Origin: JAYKJB01 sp035284745 [NCBI: Candidatus Sericytochromatia bacterium]
GTDB taxonomy: Bacteria > Cyanobacteriota > Sericytochromatia > S15B-MN24
Direction of reading: 5' to 3'
Assembly (NCBI GenBank): GCA_035284745.1
Contig: JAYKIL010000015.1
Span: 3,296 to 67,295 of the forward strand
DNA length: 64,000 bases
How positions within the stretch are numbered: the stretch's first letter is position 1; every line of letters begins with the position of its first letter. The notes under the pieces were generated by a model, which had not been told where the DNA came from, made no database searches, and saw only the letters and a program-made list of their open reading frames with translations. Shown here piece by piece: positions 41,831 to 51,131 of this stretch. A program made the position numbers and the translations under genes.

Positions 41831-42460
41831 GAAAACTCGGGTAGACAAGCGTGGTGACCCGTGTTACATTACCCGCGACGTTGGCTTGGTAGTATCGAGC
41901 CAACGTTCGGAAGTTTGGTCGCTACCTCCATTTAACTCCGCTCATTCGCAGCTTCATCGTCGTATTTCATCCCACCATTCATCGCCGCGGCCAGTTTTGG
42001 GGTCCTCCATTTTGGGGGGCCCCTTTATTTATCACGGGAGCAAGAAAGGCAGGCACTGGGTGAGCGCCCTGGGTATTGGCTAATTTGTCGCCTCGCAGGC
42101 GCCCCGGGCGAACCGGGGAATTCTGTGGGCTGGGGTTGTCGCGAAGATTTTGGCTTTTTTGCTGATGGGAGGCCACGTGTTGACGGGACGTGCTGGTTTG
42201 TCTACCTGGGGTCCCCAAGGGTGGATTTCATTTTTGCCAAACTCTTTATCCGCTGTCTGTATCGCTGAATCGTCGCAAGGCTGAATGTTCTTACGGTGAC
42301 GGAGGGAGGGCTTCCTCTTTTTTGTGAACCAAAGGGATGAAAATTTCTCGGCCTGTGCCATAATAGTGGCGTGCAGCATGTGTTGCATCTGTCTCCCCTT
42401 GGTTAACGGGTCTGCGGGCAGGTCCAGCAGGGAACTTTCGGTGGGATCCGAGGGGGTAAC
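41831..42460. other. 630-bp intergenic region with strong hairpins
   Basis: No convincing protein gene. It holds a 9-bp stem ACGTTGGCT/AGCCAACGT (41878-41886 with 41898-41906); a 10-bp terminator at 41999-42030; stems CGCC/GGCG and CCCCGG/CCGGGG near 42090-42120; and a G-rich stretch to 42170. The part before the terminator could be a small RNA or the 3' UTR of proline dehydrogenase. The part after it could be a structured leader for the small gene at 42461. A plus-strand open frame across about 42060-42270 is noted but lacks a clear start. Confidence 0.5.
41999..42030 (+). terminator. rho-independent terminator
   Basis: Ten-pair stem GGGGTCCTCC (41999-42008) with GGGGGGCCCC (42014-42023), two G-T pairs, a 5-nt loop, then TTTATTT (42024-42030). 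It lies 170 bp after the proline dehydrogenase stop. Confidence 0.8.
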
Positions 42461-42628
42461 GTGGAAGTGACCGGAATCCAAAACGCGGGTGCTCAAACAG
42501 TGGTGGGCACTCGGATGTTGCGTGAGAGTATCGAGCAGCAAACGAATCAGATCACGGTCTTGGCGAAACAGGTGGCCCAAGCCCCGATGCCGGCGCATTT
42601 GGGCTCGTTGATCGATGTGAAGGTCTAA
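42461..42628 (+). CDS. 55-residue YjfB-like small protein
   Basis: A short gene: GTG 42461 with GAGGGGGT upstream, TAA at 42626. The protein begins EVTGIQNAGAQTVVGTRML and continues RESIEQQTNQITVLAKQVA, then a short hydrophobic tail ending in LIDVKV. The amphipathic, Gln-rich helix is like the YjfB family (PF14070, putative motility protein), which is about 60 residues and has a Gln-rich core. The stop overlaps the convergent stop at 42625. In other bacteria yjfB genes sit near motility genes; here none are close. It is too short for certainty, but start, RBS and family look are consistent. Confidence 0.6.
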   Translation: MEVTGIQNAGAQTVVGTRMLRESIEQQTNQITVLAKQVAQAPMPAHLGSLIDVKV

Positions 42629-42891
42629 AGCCCGGTTGAACCTTGGTGCTGGCCGCGCTGTAGTCTTTCGCGGGTCGGTGCCCCCATGTAGCGCAGATCC
42701 AAAATACCGGGGATGCGTCGCACAATTCCTAGATGCTCGACCCGGGAGGCCATCTGCCAGCCGCTTAGTTTCTGAGCGGGTACTGCGCTGTACGAATTGT
42801 GCTGTGCCTCTTCAAGCATCTGAGAAACGACCGAGACGATCACGGCCGCTTGTTCGTGGTTGGGGTTGCCCGCAATGCGAATTTTCATCAC
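42625..42891 (-). CDS. small protein downstream of carboxylase beta subunit, epsilon-subunit-like
   Basis: An 88-residue protein starting 9 bp after the carboxylase beta stop on the same strand, hence probably co-transcribed and coupled. Its first half, KIRIAGNPNHEQAAVIVSVVSQMLEEAQ, resembles actinobacterial acyl-CoA carboxylase epsilon subunits (PF13822: R-V-x-x-G-N-P-T-x-E-E-x-A-A-L), which have the GNP motif and an Ala-rich helix. A WQMASRVEHLG line matches the conserved Trp region. The rest, DLRYMGAPTRERLQ, is divergent. This match is my reading of a short pattern. It may instead be an unrelated accessory protein. Confidence 0.5.
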   Translation of the reverse strand: MMKIRIAGNPNHEQAAVIVSVVSQMLEEAQHNSYSAVPAQKLSGWQMASRVEHLGIVRRIPGILDLRYMGAPTRERLQRGQHQGSTGL

Positions 42892-42900
42892 TCGGCGCTT

Positions 42901-44475
42901 CTACAGTGGGATGTTGCCGTGTTTTCGGGCGGGGCGCTCCACCCGTTTGCCTCGCAATGTGCGCAATGAGGTAATGAGATATTTACGGGTATCCCGCGGG
43001 TCGATCACGTCGTCTATAAAGCCACGTTCGGCGGCTACGAAGGGATTGGCGAACCGTTCACGGTATTGAGAAATTAATCCGTCGCGTTGGGTCGGTTCTT
43101 GAGCGAGTTCCTTTCGGTAAAGAATATTCACAGCACCCTCTGCTCCCATCACCGCAATCTCTGCAGTGGGCCAAGCCAAATTGACGTCTGCACGAATATG
43201 TTTAGAGCCCAGAACGTCGTATGCACCTCCGTACGCTTTGCGCACGATGACCGTCAGTTTCGGTACGGTTGCTTCACAATATGCGTATAGAAGCTTGGCA
43301 CCGTGACGAATGATTCCCCCGTGCTCTTGCTGTTTTCCGGGCAGATAGCCGGGCACGTCTTCGAATGTGACAATCGGAATATTGAAGGCATCACAGAAAC
43401 GAACGAAACGGGCGCCTTTGATGGAGGCGTTAATGTCCATTGTGCCAGCCAAAACTTTCGGCTGGTTCGCGACGATTCCTACGGTGCGGCCGTCAAGCCG
43501 GGCAAACGCGGTGATGATGTTTTGTGCGAAGAGGGGCTGTACCTCAAGCAATTCAGCATCATCCACCACCAACCGAATCAGTTCGAGCATGTCATAGGGG
43601 CGATTGGATTGATCGGGAATTAGGGTCAGTAAACCTTCTTCTCGGCGATCAATCGGATCGTTGCTGGAATACGCGGGCGGATCCTCCAAATTGTTGGCGG
43701 GTAGAAACGAGAGCAAGTACCGCAGGTGCTCGAGGGCCTCATCCTCGTCCTCCGACAGAAAATGTGCCACACCGCTCACCTGATTATGCGTTGTGGCGCC
43801 CCCCAACTCTTCGAAGCTCACTTCCTCGCCCAAAACAGTTTTGACCACTTCGGGGCCGGTAATGAACATAAAGCTGGTGTCCTTCACCATCACGGTAAAG
43901 TCAGTCATGACGGGCGAATAGACGGCGCCGCCCGCACAGGGCCCCATAATGGCTGACAATTGAGGAATGACTCCCGAGCTTTGTACATTGCGCCAAAAAA
44001 TCTCGGCATAACCACCGAGGCTCTCGACGCCCTCTTGGATGCGCGCCCCGCCGCTGTCATTGAGTCCGATACAAGGACAGCCATTGCGCAACGCAAGATC
44101 CATCACTTTGGTAATCTTCTCGGCGTAGACCTCGCCCAGAGAGCCGCCAAAGACGGTAAAGTCTTGGGCAAAGAGATAGACGGTTCTCCCGTCTACCTGC
44201 CCGTAGCCGGTGACGACCCCATCGCCAGGAATTCTTTTGTTTTCCAGGCCAAAATGATGGCAGCGGTGCACGCGGTAGCGATCCAGCTCGACGAAGGTAT
44301 CCGGGTCAAGAAATCGCTCGATCCGCTCTCTGGCGGTGAGCTTACCCCGTTCATGCTGTTTTTTCTTCGCGTCGGGCCCCAGGCCGTCCAACGCCGCCTG
44401 ACGTCTTTTCTCAAGTTCCGCGAGGCGTGCCTTCATGCCTGTGGCGGCGGTCCCCTGGTCGGAAGAAATGGTCAT
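42901..44475 (-). CDS. pccB: acyl-CoA/propionyl-CoA carboxylase beta subunit (carboxyltransferase)
   Basis: ATG 44475 has CAGGAG 9 nt upstream, giving 524 residues, typical for PccB/AccD-type carboxyltransferase. Both crotonase-like domains are seen: [71 protein letters not shown], the oxyanion [35 protein letters not shown], and [59 protein letters not shown]; it ends in ARKHGNIPL. It transfers CO2 from carboxybiotin to propionyl-CoA or acetyl-CoA. The biotin-carrying alpha subunit is not in the window. The next minus-strand gene may be an accessory subunit. Confidence 0.93.
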   Translation of the reverse strand: MTISSDQGTAATGMKARLAELEKRRQAALDGLGPDAKKKQHERGKLTARERIERFLDPDTFVELDRYRVHRCHHFGLENKRIPGDGVVTGYGQVDGRTVYLFAQDFTVFGGSLGEVYAEKITKVMDLALRNGCPCIGLNDSGGARIQEGVESLGGYAEIFWRNVQSSGVIPQLSAIMGPCAGGAVYSPVMTDFTVMVKDTSFMFITGPEVVKTVLGEEVSFEELGGATTHNQVSGVAHFLSEDEDEALEHLRYLLSFLPANNLEDPPAYSSNDPIDRREEGLLTLIPDQSNRPYDMLELIRLVVDDAELLEVQPLFAQNIITAFARLDGRTVGIVANQPKVLAGTMDINASIKGARFVRFCDAFNIPIVTFEDVPGYLPGKQQEHGGIIRHGAKLLYAYCEATVPKLTVIVRKAYGGAYDVLGSKHIRADVNLAWPTAEIAVMGAEGAVNILYRKELAQEPTQRDGLISQYRERFANPFVAAERGFIDDVIDPRDTRKYLITSLRTLRGKRVERPARKHGNIPL

Positions 44476-44594
44476 TCCGAGAAACTCCTGTCTTACACGC
44501 GCAGATGCGTATAATACCGCTTGATGATCGTCATTGACCAGCCGTTGCGCGTCGATCACACCCCGTTGCGCGTGACCTGGGGTACAAATGGGGG

Positions 44595-47078
44595 GTGAAT
44601 GTCCCCGCGTACACGAGCATGTCTTCTTCGCGGCCTCGCGCGTATCGTCAGCGATGCTTTCTTACGCTTCTGGTCGTGTGCACGCTTGGCGCTTGTGTTC
44701 CCGAGCCTGTGATTACAGACTCACGCCCCAGAATGCCCCTGTCCGCGCGCCCGGTGACGACCGCAGCCACGTTTGGCCCTCCGGTGTTTCCCACGCCGCG
44801 ACCCCGAATATCACCACCTCGCGATATCAGTGACAATGCCCTGGATGCGCTCCCCGAGGGCTTGGCAGCCAATCCGAATGACGGGACCTCCCAAGTTCCG
44901 GGAGTTCAGCCGGGACAGGGGTCTGGCCTGTTGCCGGGAGGACCTGGCGGTTCAGGGAGTGGTGGCGGGGGTGGAGATGGATCTGGAGGCTTGGGCGACG
45001 GGGGTGTGACAGGGCCCACGTTGGCTGAGATTTTGAGTGAGCGTCGCTTTGAACTGCCGATTTTGGGCTTGAACGTCGTGAGCCTGCATCGGCCCAATTT
45101 GGTAGGAGACAATGAACGGCTTGTAAGCCCCTCGGGGCTTGCGGTGGCTGGCCCTGACGATTTCTTTATCGCCGACGCAGTCGCGCATCGTATTTGGCGC
45201 AGTCGCCTGCTCGAGGTCGACGGGTCGCTGTTGCGACAATGTGAACCCTTTGCCGGTGAGGGGAGCGCCGAGTACCTCGATGGAATCGATGTGGTCGCGA
45301 AATTTAACGCCCCCCGAGGGCTGGCCCTCAGTCCGGATGGAAAATTACTGGTGACGGATACAGGGAACCACTGTATTCGGATGATCATCCCTGCGCCCGT
45401 AGAGGGGGGGGCTCAAAGGGTTTCAACCTTAGCGGGGAAAGGTGGCGTCTCTGGGTATCGAGACGACGTGGGGGCAGATGCTCTATTTGACCAGCCTTGG
45501 GGCGTGGTCATGGATGCTGAGGGAAACGCTTACGTGTCAGAGCGGGGGAATCACTGTATCAGGAAGGTGACGCCGGCCGGTGTCGTGACAACATTCGCGG
45601 GGCAGCCGGGGGTGTCGGGGCATCGCGACGGCGATGTGCGCCTCGCCCGGTTTTCTGATCCTCGGGGGCTCGCGATGAACGCAGCGGGAGACATTTTTGT
45701 TGCTGATGCGGGGAATCATTGCCTCCGTCGCATTGCCGCCGATGGTCAGGTGAGTACCTATGCAGGGGTGCCCGGAAGCCCCGGTTTTAGGCAGGGGCTT
45801 GGCAATCAAGCCTTGTTCAATTTGCCTGTGGCTGTTGCGCTCGGCCCAGATGGCACGCTTTATGCGCTTGACTCGAATAATCGCCGGATTCGTCGAATCA
45901 CAACGGATACTGTTGTGAGTACGTATGCTGGAACCGGAGAATCAGGCATCCAGGATGCCCCTGCGCCCTATGCAACCTTTCGGGGTTTAGAGGCTGTCGC
46001 GTGGAGCTCAGAGCGCAATTTATTGGTCACCGAGTCTACCAACCGCTCGGTCCGAAACGTGCGTATTGAGCGAGTGGTGACAACGGATGTGGGCAATACA
46101 AGCCCCGGCGCACGAGACGCCCTGCTGGGGGAGGCACGCTTTCGAAGCCCCTCTGGTCTTGCGTTCGATCGCGCGGGTTTGCTGTACGTGGCAGACACTG
46201 AAAATCATACGGTGCGTCGGATCAATCTTCTGGGTGAGGTAACCACCTTTGCCGGTCTGGCCGGTCAAGCGGGTGAGCAAAATGGAACCCGCTCGGCATC
46301 GCGTTTTCGTCGCCCCCGTCAAGTGGTGGTGGACCTCGACGGGGTGGTTTTTGTTGCTGATACAGGCAACCACTGCATTCGAAAGATTGCAACGGATGGG
46401 ACGGTTACGACCCTGGCCGGCGCCGGAGTGCCAGGAATTGTCGATGCTCAGGGAATTGCCGCCCGCTTTAATTCTCCGAGTGATCTCACCCTTGCACCGG
46501 ATGGCAACCTTGTTGTCACCGACTCGGGCAATCATCGCATCCGGCTTATCACGCCGACTGGCTTGGTGACCACCTTAGCGGGCGATACGTCCCCCGGGTT
46601 GCGGGATGGGCTGGGAAATGATGCAAGGTTCTTTAAGCCGATGGGTATCGCTGTTGATCGCGCCGGACGTCTGTATGTGGCGGACCAAGGGAACCATGCC
46701 TTGCGTGTGTTGATAAGGAATGCGGACGGGAGCGTCAGTGTGCAGACGCTCTCGGGTTTCGAGGGGATTCCTGGCTATCGCGACGGCGCAGCTGCCACCG
46801 CGCAGTTTAATGAACCAGCGGGGGTGAGCGTTGACGGGGACAACCGAATTTATATCTGCGATAAGGGAAACAGTTTGATCCGCCGTTTGGACCCGGATGG
46901 CCAGGTGCGCACCTATGCAGGGCTTGTCACGGGCACGCCGCCTCGCCCGCGATCCGGTTTTGCCGATGGACTCGTTGCGCAAACCCTTTTCTCCGCTCCA
47001 GAATCTGTCGTCGTTGACCTATCGGGCTACGTACACGTTGTGGATACGGGCAATCATTGCCTGCGTCGCATCCATTGA
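44595..47078 (+). CDS. NHL-repeat lipoprotein with twelve blades
   Basis: An 827-residue lipoprotein ([15 protein letters not shown] near residue 35). GTG 44595 or ATG 44619 are both possible; the second gives a tighter signal peptide, the first has GGGGG beside it. A Pro/Arg then Gly/Ser-rich linker (about 60-135) leads to NHL repeats for the rest. I count twelve, by the blade motif D/T-G-N-H-x-I-R-x-[56 protein letters not shown] and seven others. NHL beta-propellers usually have six blades, so two linked propellers are likely. Such lipoproteins bind ligands or partner proteins at the cell surface. No catalytic residues are evident. Confidence 0.9.
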   Translation: MNVPAYTSMSSSRPRAYRQRCFLTLLVVCTLGACVPEPVITDSRPRMPLSARPVTTAATFGPPVFPTPRPRISPPRDISDNALDALPEGLAANPNDGTSQVPGVQPGQGSGLLPGGPGGSGSGGGGGDGSGGLGDGGVTGPTLAEILSERRFELPILGLNVVSLHRPNLVGDNERLVSPSGLAVAGPDDFFIADAVAHRIWRSRLLEVDGSLLRQCEPFAGEGSAEYLDGIDVVAKFNAPRGLALSPDGKLLVTDTGNHCIRMIIPAPVEGGAQRVSTLAGKGGVSGYRDDVGADALFDQPWGVVMDAEGNAYVSERGNHCIRKVTPAGVVTTFAGQPGVSGHRDGDVRLARFSDPRGLAMNAAGDIFVADAGNHCLRRIAADGQVSTYAGVPGSPGFRQGLGNQALFNLPVAVALGPDGTLYALDSNNRRIRRITTDTVVSTYAGTGESGIQDAPAPYATFRGLEAVAWSSERNLLVTESTNRSVRNVRIERVVTTDVGNTSPGARDALLGEARFRSPSGLAFDRAGLLYVADTENHTVRRINLLGEVTTFAGLAGQAGEQNGTRSASRFRRPRQVVVDLDGVVFVADTGNHCIRKIATDGTVTTLAGAGVPGIVDAQGIAARFNSPSDLTLAPDGNLVVTDSGNHRIRLITPTGLVTTLAGDTSPGLRDGLGNDARFFKPMGIAVDRAGRLYVADQGNHALRVLIRNADGSVSVQTLSGFEGIPGYRDGAAATAQFNEPAGVSVDGDNRIYICDKGNSLIRRLDPDGQVRTYAGLVTGTPPRPRSGFADGLVAQTLFSAPESVVVDLSGYVHVVDTGNHCLRRIH

Positions 47079-47094
47079 CAGAATTCCCTAGCGA

Positions 47095-48114
47095 TTACAG
47101 CAGTGAGGCCAGGACAGGATTGTCTCTCACGGTGGCGATGGCATATTCCGCGTGCCCTGTTGCAAATCCGTTGCCCATCAGAAGATCCACGTCCTGACCG
47201 ACGGCCTCTGCTCCCAGGGCTGCCGCTTGAAATGAGGTCGCCATACTAAAAAAGTAGACGGTGCCGCGTGGTTTGACGGCGAGGATACTGCCCATTTCGG
47301 TCCCGGGCACATTGACGCAGTTGATCGCCAAGTCCGCGTAATTTCCTGCGGTGGCCCCCTCAATGGCTTCTCTGACGGCCACGGCATCAGTGGCATCCAC
47401 GGGGCATATTGTGACCGGACCAGGCACTTGGCGGAGTTTTGCCAAACCCACATCGCCGTATTCCAGTGCAACGACACGCCCTTGGGGACCCACCTGTTGG
47501 GCTGCAATCCAAGTACACAAGAGGCCGCTGCGTCCTCCCGCGCCAAGCACCGCGACCGTCATCCCCGGCTTGACCAGGCGATGGGCCTGAGCGGGTGCAC
47601 CGCACACATCTAAAACGGATAAAACCAGGTTTTCGTCTAGATCGCCGGGCAGTCTTCCGTAGGGGCTGCATTCGAAAAGAATCGCCTCTCCTGACGCGCC
47701 GATCTGGTGTGCCGCTGGGTTCACTTCACCCAAAGAATCTAATCGTAGGGGCGTCGTCGTCAGTGAGACCAGCGTGATAATTCGTTCCCCTATTTTCAAG
47801 TCGGCGCGATCAGAACCCACCGCCGCGACGGTTCCAATCAAGACCCCTCCGGAGCCTGTTACGGGGTTGTGCATTTTTCCTCGCTCAGTGACGATTTCGA
47901 GGATTCTTTTTTTGACAGCCTCCAGATCTCCGTTCGCCGCTTGGTGGAGTTGATAGAAACTCGCACTGTCCAAATTGAGCTTTTCCACCGCGATCAGCAC
48001 CTCGGAAGGTCTGAGCGGACTGGTCAGTTCCAATCGATCGGCTTGATAAGGCAAAACGCCGCGTGGTTGTGCGGCGCGATGGACACCAAAAGGGCTTTCT
48101 GGAGAGAGTTCCAT
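47095..48114 (-). CDS. kdd: L-erythro-3,5-diaminohexanoate dehydrogenase
   Basis: A 339-residue protein that matches Kdd of anaerobic lysine fermentation. Its parts are ESPFGVHRAAQPRGVLPYQADRLE, the ESP/NLD line LNLDSASFYQLHQAANGD, SGGVLIGTVAAVG, FECSPYGRLPGDLDENLVLSVLDVCGAPAQA, a Rossmann nucleotide loop VLGAGGRSGLL and NYADLAINCVNVPGTEMGS. It oxidises 3,5-diaminohexanoate to 5-amino-3-oxohexanoate with NAD+. The start lies 2 bp after the stop of the Kce gene, and the two act in successive steps, so they form one operon. The lysine 2,3-aminomutase and 5,6-aminomutase (KamA, KamDE) are not here. Confidence 0.9.
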   Translation of the reverse strand: MELSPESPFGVHRAAQPRGVLPYQADRLELTSPLRPSEVLIAVEKLNLDSASFYQLHQAANGDLEAVKKRILEIVTERGKMHNPVTGSGGVLIGTVAAVGSDRADLKIGERIITLVSLTTTPLRLDSLGEVNPAAHQIGASGEAILFECSPYGRLPGDLDENLVLSVLDVCGAPAQAHRLVKPGMTVAVLGAGGRSGLLCTWIAAQQVGPQGRVVALEYGDVGLAKLRQVPGPVTICPVDATDAVAVREAIEGATAGNYADLAINCVNVPGTEMGSILAVKPRGTVYFFSMATSFQAAALGAEAVGQDVDLLMGNGFATGHAEYAIATVRDNPVLASLL

Positions 48115-48116
48115 GG

Positions 48117-48965
48117 CTACACCGTTTTTGTTCGCGTGGGGGGAAGGCCCAAAATATCGCGGGCCTCATCCGGGGTTGCCACCTCGCGGCCCAATTCGTT
48201 GGCGAGACGAACGATACGCTGAACCAACTGCGCATTGCTCTTCGCGAGTTCACCTTTACGATAATAAAGATTGTCTTCGAGGCCAACCCGAACGTGTCCC
48301 CCCAGTAAGATAGCGGCTGTGGCGAGGGGCAATTGGTGGGGGCCAACACCGGCAACAGACCAAGTACACAGAGCGGGCAGGCTGTCTATCAAGAATAGTA
48401 ATTGACGCATGCCGCCCGGCATGCCGCCCGGCACACCCAGCACGAAATCGAAATGCATAGGGTGCGATAGTTCTCCGTGTCTCGCCAAGCGCAGCGCATT
48501 GGCGATCATACCGGCTTCAAAAACCTCTATTTCCGGCTTAATGTCTGTTTCCTTGAGCTTGCGCGCCAACGAGACCAAGAATTCCGGCGTATTCATAAAT
48601 ACGTCATCGCCGAAATTGACGGTGCCACAGGTAAACGAAGCCATCTCAAGGAGTTCAACAATCTCTGGGTCATTCAGCGGCGCCAAGCGCTCAGAGGGGG
48701 CGGCTGTGACTGCCCCTCCGGTCGAAATTTGTAAGATCGGGTTCGATTCCGCTTTGATACGTCGAAAAATGTCCCTGAAAGTATCTGAGTCCTGAGTCGG
48801 TATTCCAGCCTCGGTTCTGGCGTGCAGGTGTAGAATACTTGCCCCGGCCTCAACTGCTGCCAATGCGCTGCGCGCGATTTCAACAGGGCCATAGGGAACG
48901 GCAGGATTATCCGTCTTCATGACTTCTGCGCCCACGGGGGCGCAGGTGATAATCAGTTTGTCCAC
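48117..48965 (-). CDS. kce: 3-keto-5-aminohexanoate cleavage enzyme (BKACE family)
   Basis: A 282-residue Kce. Its zinc ligands are at the positions described for the family: His46 and His48 in LHLHAR, Glu230 in VRVGLEDN. KLIITCAPVGAEVMKTDNPAVPYGPVEIA, QISTGGAV, FDFVLGVPGGMPGG and LPALCTWSVAGVG are further family lines. It cleaves 5-amino-3-oxohexanoate with acetyl-CoA to give 3-aminobutyryl-CoA and acetoacetate. It is followed by kdd (2-bp gap). The substrate assignment is supported by kdd, since BKACE proteins vary widely. A tandem 12-nt repeat (about 48409-48432) encodes GGMPGGM. Confidence 0.9.
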   Translation of the reverse strand: MDKLIITCAPVGAEVMKTDNPAVPYGPVEIARSALAAVEAGASILHLHARTEAGIPTQDSDTFRDIFRRIKAESNPILQISTGGAVTAAPSERLAPLNDPEIVELLEMASFTCGTVNFGDDVFMNTPEFLVSLARKLKETDIKPEIEVFEAGMIANALRLARHGELSHPMHFDFVLGVPGGMPGGMRQLLFLIDSLPALCTWSVAGVGPHQLPLATAAILLGGHVRVGLEDNLYYRKGELAKSNAQLVQRIVRLANELGREVATPDEARDILGLPPTRTKTV

Positions 48966-49043
48966 AATCCCCCCTTGGTTGTCATTGAACGCCAGTGTTC
49001 AAGCGCTATGGTGCCACGTTCAACGAAGGGGTGTAAAGTCGAA

Positions 49044-49625
49044 TCAGTCAGACGGGTTGGAGATATCTGCCGATAATGAAATGGGTTTGAGAACCGGCAT
49101 GCGTGTTCTGCCCCCTTTCAGTTCACGGACCAGATTGACGATGCCGGGCGCCTCTGCAATCAGGCTTGGTGCTCGCATCACATCGAACCAGACGCCGCGG
49201 AGTCGCCGAAACAGAAATCCTCGACCGGAACCGACAGCGTGCGACGCAGCCTGCACAATCAGGGTCAGTGATGGCAGGTCGAGCCGTGCATCAATCGGAT
49301 AAATGTGGTGCTTGGCCTTGAATGCCAACAGCGCTTCGTAAAAATCGGTGTCCAAGCCACCCGTGAGCGTCAGGCGTTCACCGGTGAGGCACAAACAGGC
49401 ACGCAGAACACGCTCCTCATAGGGGGCGAGTCGCGGTTCTGTTCGGCCCAGCAAGCCCAAAAACAAAGCAGGAACTTCGTCTAACGCCAAGCGGGCAGTT
49501 GCTGCATCCGGATGCGAGAACGCCCGTAAATTGAGTGTCAAGGGCGTCGACGGATCCAACACCAATTCTTCGCGTAGTTCTACCGTGGTCATACCCCAGG
49601 CCTCCATGCCTTTTCGGTCTTCCAT
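49044..49625 (-). CDS. hypothetical protein
   Basis: A 193-residue soluble protein. ATG 49625 has GGAGGAGGGG just upstream. The sequence is mixed: VELREELVLDPSTPLTLNLRAFSHPDAATARLALDEVPALFLGLLGRTEPRLAPYEERVLRACLCLTGERLTLTGGLDTDFYEALLAFKAKHHIYP, then VMRAPSLIAEAPGIVNLVRELKGG. I do not recognise a family. It lies just upstream of kce on the same strand (79-bp gap), so it could be part of that operon. No catalytic or binding motif stands out. Confidence 0.6.
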   Translation of the reverse strand: MEDRKGMEAWGMTTVELREELVLDPSTPLTLNLRAFSHPDAATARLALDEVPALFLGLLGRTEPRLAPYEERVLRACLCLTGERLTLTGGLDTDFYEALLAFKAKHHIYPIDARLDLPSLTLIVQAASHAVGSGRGFLFRRLRGVWFDVMRAPSLIAEAPGIVNLVRELKGGRTRMPVLKPISLSADISNPSD

Positions 49626-49791
49626 AACGCCCCTCCTCCATGAGGGAGCGAATCAGAACCGCGGTTCACCGTGTACCCCAAGTTATACCCACCCATCAAA
49701 GCCAAATCTCAACAAGTATTGAAGGCCCTGTTATTGTCGACCCAAAACAGCAATCAATCAAGTGATGAAGGGCGTATTTTCAGGAAAAATT

Positions 49792-50988
49792 TTAATGAGG
49801 GCGGGTCAATCGTCGCGTGCCGCGCGTTGAGCCTGATGCTGTTGTTTTTTTTCTCGGTGGAAACAAATATCTCAGGGCTGGACCAAGTCTTCTTGCCCAG
49901 CAATCTTCGCTGTGTGTCCCTTTTGGGTCACTTAGCCACATGAGGTTGTCGTTGAGCCTGAATCCCTGCACGGTGAGCAGGTCAACCATGGAGTAGGCCA
50001 CCCGGTAGAAGTCGCGCTTGGGGTGCACCCTGGCCGTCTCTAATTCTCCACAATCGAGGTAGATACGCGCCCCCGGTGGGGCGGTACTTGAGGCGATGTA
50101 TCGAAAAATTTGGCTGCGGGCGAACCAGAATGCGGGCGATAAGGCGGCAACGCGCCCAAACACTAAGGGGTAGCGATACGCCGCGTACAGCGCAGTCAGT
50201 CCTCCCATCGAAGACCCTCCAACACCGGTATCTTCTGGGCCTGTTAATGTCCGATAATGAGTATCAATGTAATCCTTGAGTCCTCCGACCACCCAGCGCA
50301 AGAAGGCGTGACCATCGCCGTCCGCTCCAAGGCGGTTGTCTTTCCACGGCGACTGTTCGCTCACACGTTTTTCATTGCCGTTGTAGACGCCCACCACAAT
50401 AAGGGGCGCGAGCTCTCCTGTGCGGATGAGGTGATCGCACGTTTCGTCGACAGCCCACTCCTGATTGAAGGCGGTGGCCGAATCGAAGAGATTTTGCCCA
50501 TCGAACATGTACATCACCGGAAACCGACGGTTCGGTTCATTGTGATACCCCGGTGGTAGATACACCACGACTTCGCGTTCGCGATCCAATGCTGGGATGG
50601 CGAAAGGGCCGATGACACTGACATCCGTTTTGCGGTGCCGGGTTGGTTTCCGGGCACTGGCTTGATCGCGCCAATGGGGAATTTCCAACGATATCGTCGC
50701 GTCGCCCACCGCCATCCAACGACGGTTTTCTAGCTCTTGTCCACGGTCGTCGACCTCGACAGTGCGCCACGTTCCACGGGTTATTTTGTATTCCAGTGAA
50801 GTACCGCGGGGCAATTCCACCACCAGGCGGTACCGCCCGGCCTCTATTTCTTCAAAACGCGCTGCGGGGTCATCCGTGCGCCAATCATTCTGAGTACTCG
50901 CCAAATAGATACGCGCCCGGGGCGGCGTCGTGGGGGCCTTAATTTCAAAGGTGAGGCGACATTTTGAATCGAGTCTGCGCGTGACCAT
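49792..50988 (-). CDS. CBM/E-set plus alpha/beta-hydrolase esterase
   Basis: A 398-residue cytoplasmic protein with two parts. Residues 10-105 read like a CBM20/E-set carbohydrate-binding-type beta sandwich: TFEIKAPTTPPRARIYLASTQNDW, YRLVVELPRGTSLEYKITRGTWRTVEVDDRGQELENRRW. Residues about 130-385 are an enterochelin-esterase-like alpha/beta-hydrolase (YbbA/Fes fold): VVVYLPPGYHNEPNRRFPVMYMFDGQNLFD, Ser260 in GVGGSSMGGLTALYAAYRYP, the acid in LDCGELE and His in KGTHSEDCW. Such enzymes hydrolyse siderophore or sugar esters; the substrate is unknown. It lies upstream of the hypothetical gene at 49044. Confidence 0.85.
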   Translation of the reverse strand: MVTRRLDSKCRLTFEIKAPTTPPRARIYLASTQNDWRTDDPAARFEEIEAGRYRLVVELPRGTSLEYKITRGTWRTVEVDDRGQELENRRWMAVGDATISLEIPHWRDQASARKPTRHRKTDVSVIGPFAIPALDREREVVVYLPPGYHNEPNRRFPVMYMFDGQNLFDSATAFNQEWAVDETCDHLIRTGELAPLIVVGVYNGNEKRVSEQSPWKDNRLGADGDGHAFLRWVVGGLKDYIDTHYRTLTGPEDTGVGGSSMGGLTALYAAYRYPLVFGRVAALSPAFWFARSQIFRYIASSTAPPGARIYLDCGELETARVHPKRDFYRVAYSMVDLLTVQGFRLNDNLMWLSDPKGTHSEDCWARRLGPALRYLFPPRKKTTASGSTRGTRRLTRPH

Positions 50989-51131
50989 ACATTATTTCTT
51001 ATCTTTGAAAGGGAAAAGAGGTCCTCGTATCATACCCAGGGCTGAAGGCCTGCGGTCTGTCGGATGACGCTTTGGCGTGCTCCTTTTATACTGAAGCGGA
51101 GCACGTAGGGTGAGGGGCAGATGGATTCGAC

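Noticed and set aside
42060-42270. A plus-strand open frame reading through the intergenic hairpins to a TGA near 42270
   Set aside because: No start with a Shine-Dalgarno at a suitable place, and the Gly/Pro-rich translation coincides with GC-rich stems; noted only as part of the structured region.
42080-42598. A 172-codon minus-strand frame in the intergenic region and over the YjfB-like gene
   Set aside because: His/Arg/Pro-rich, no family, no convincing RBS, and it would overlap the better supported small plus-strand gene.
48409-48432. A tandem 12-nt repeat inside kce
   Set aside because: It encodes a GGMPGGM stretch that fits the normal length of the family loop; too short to be more than a local duplication.
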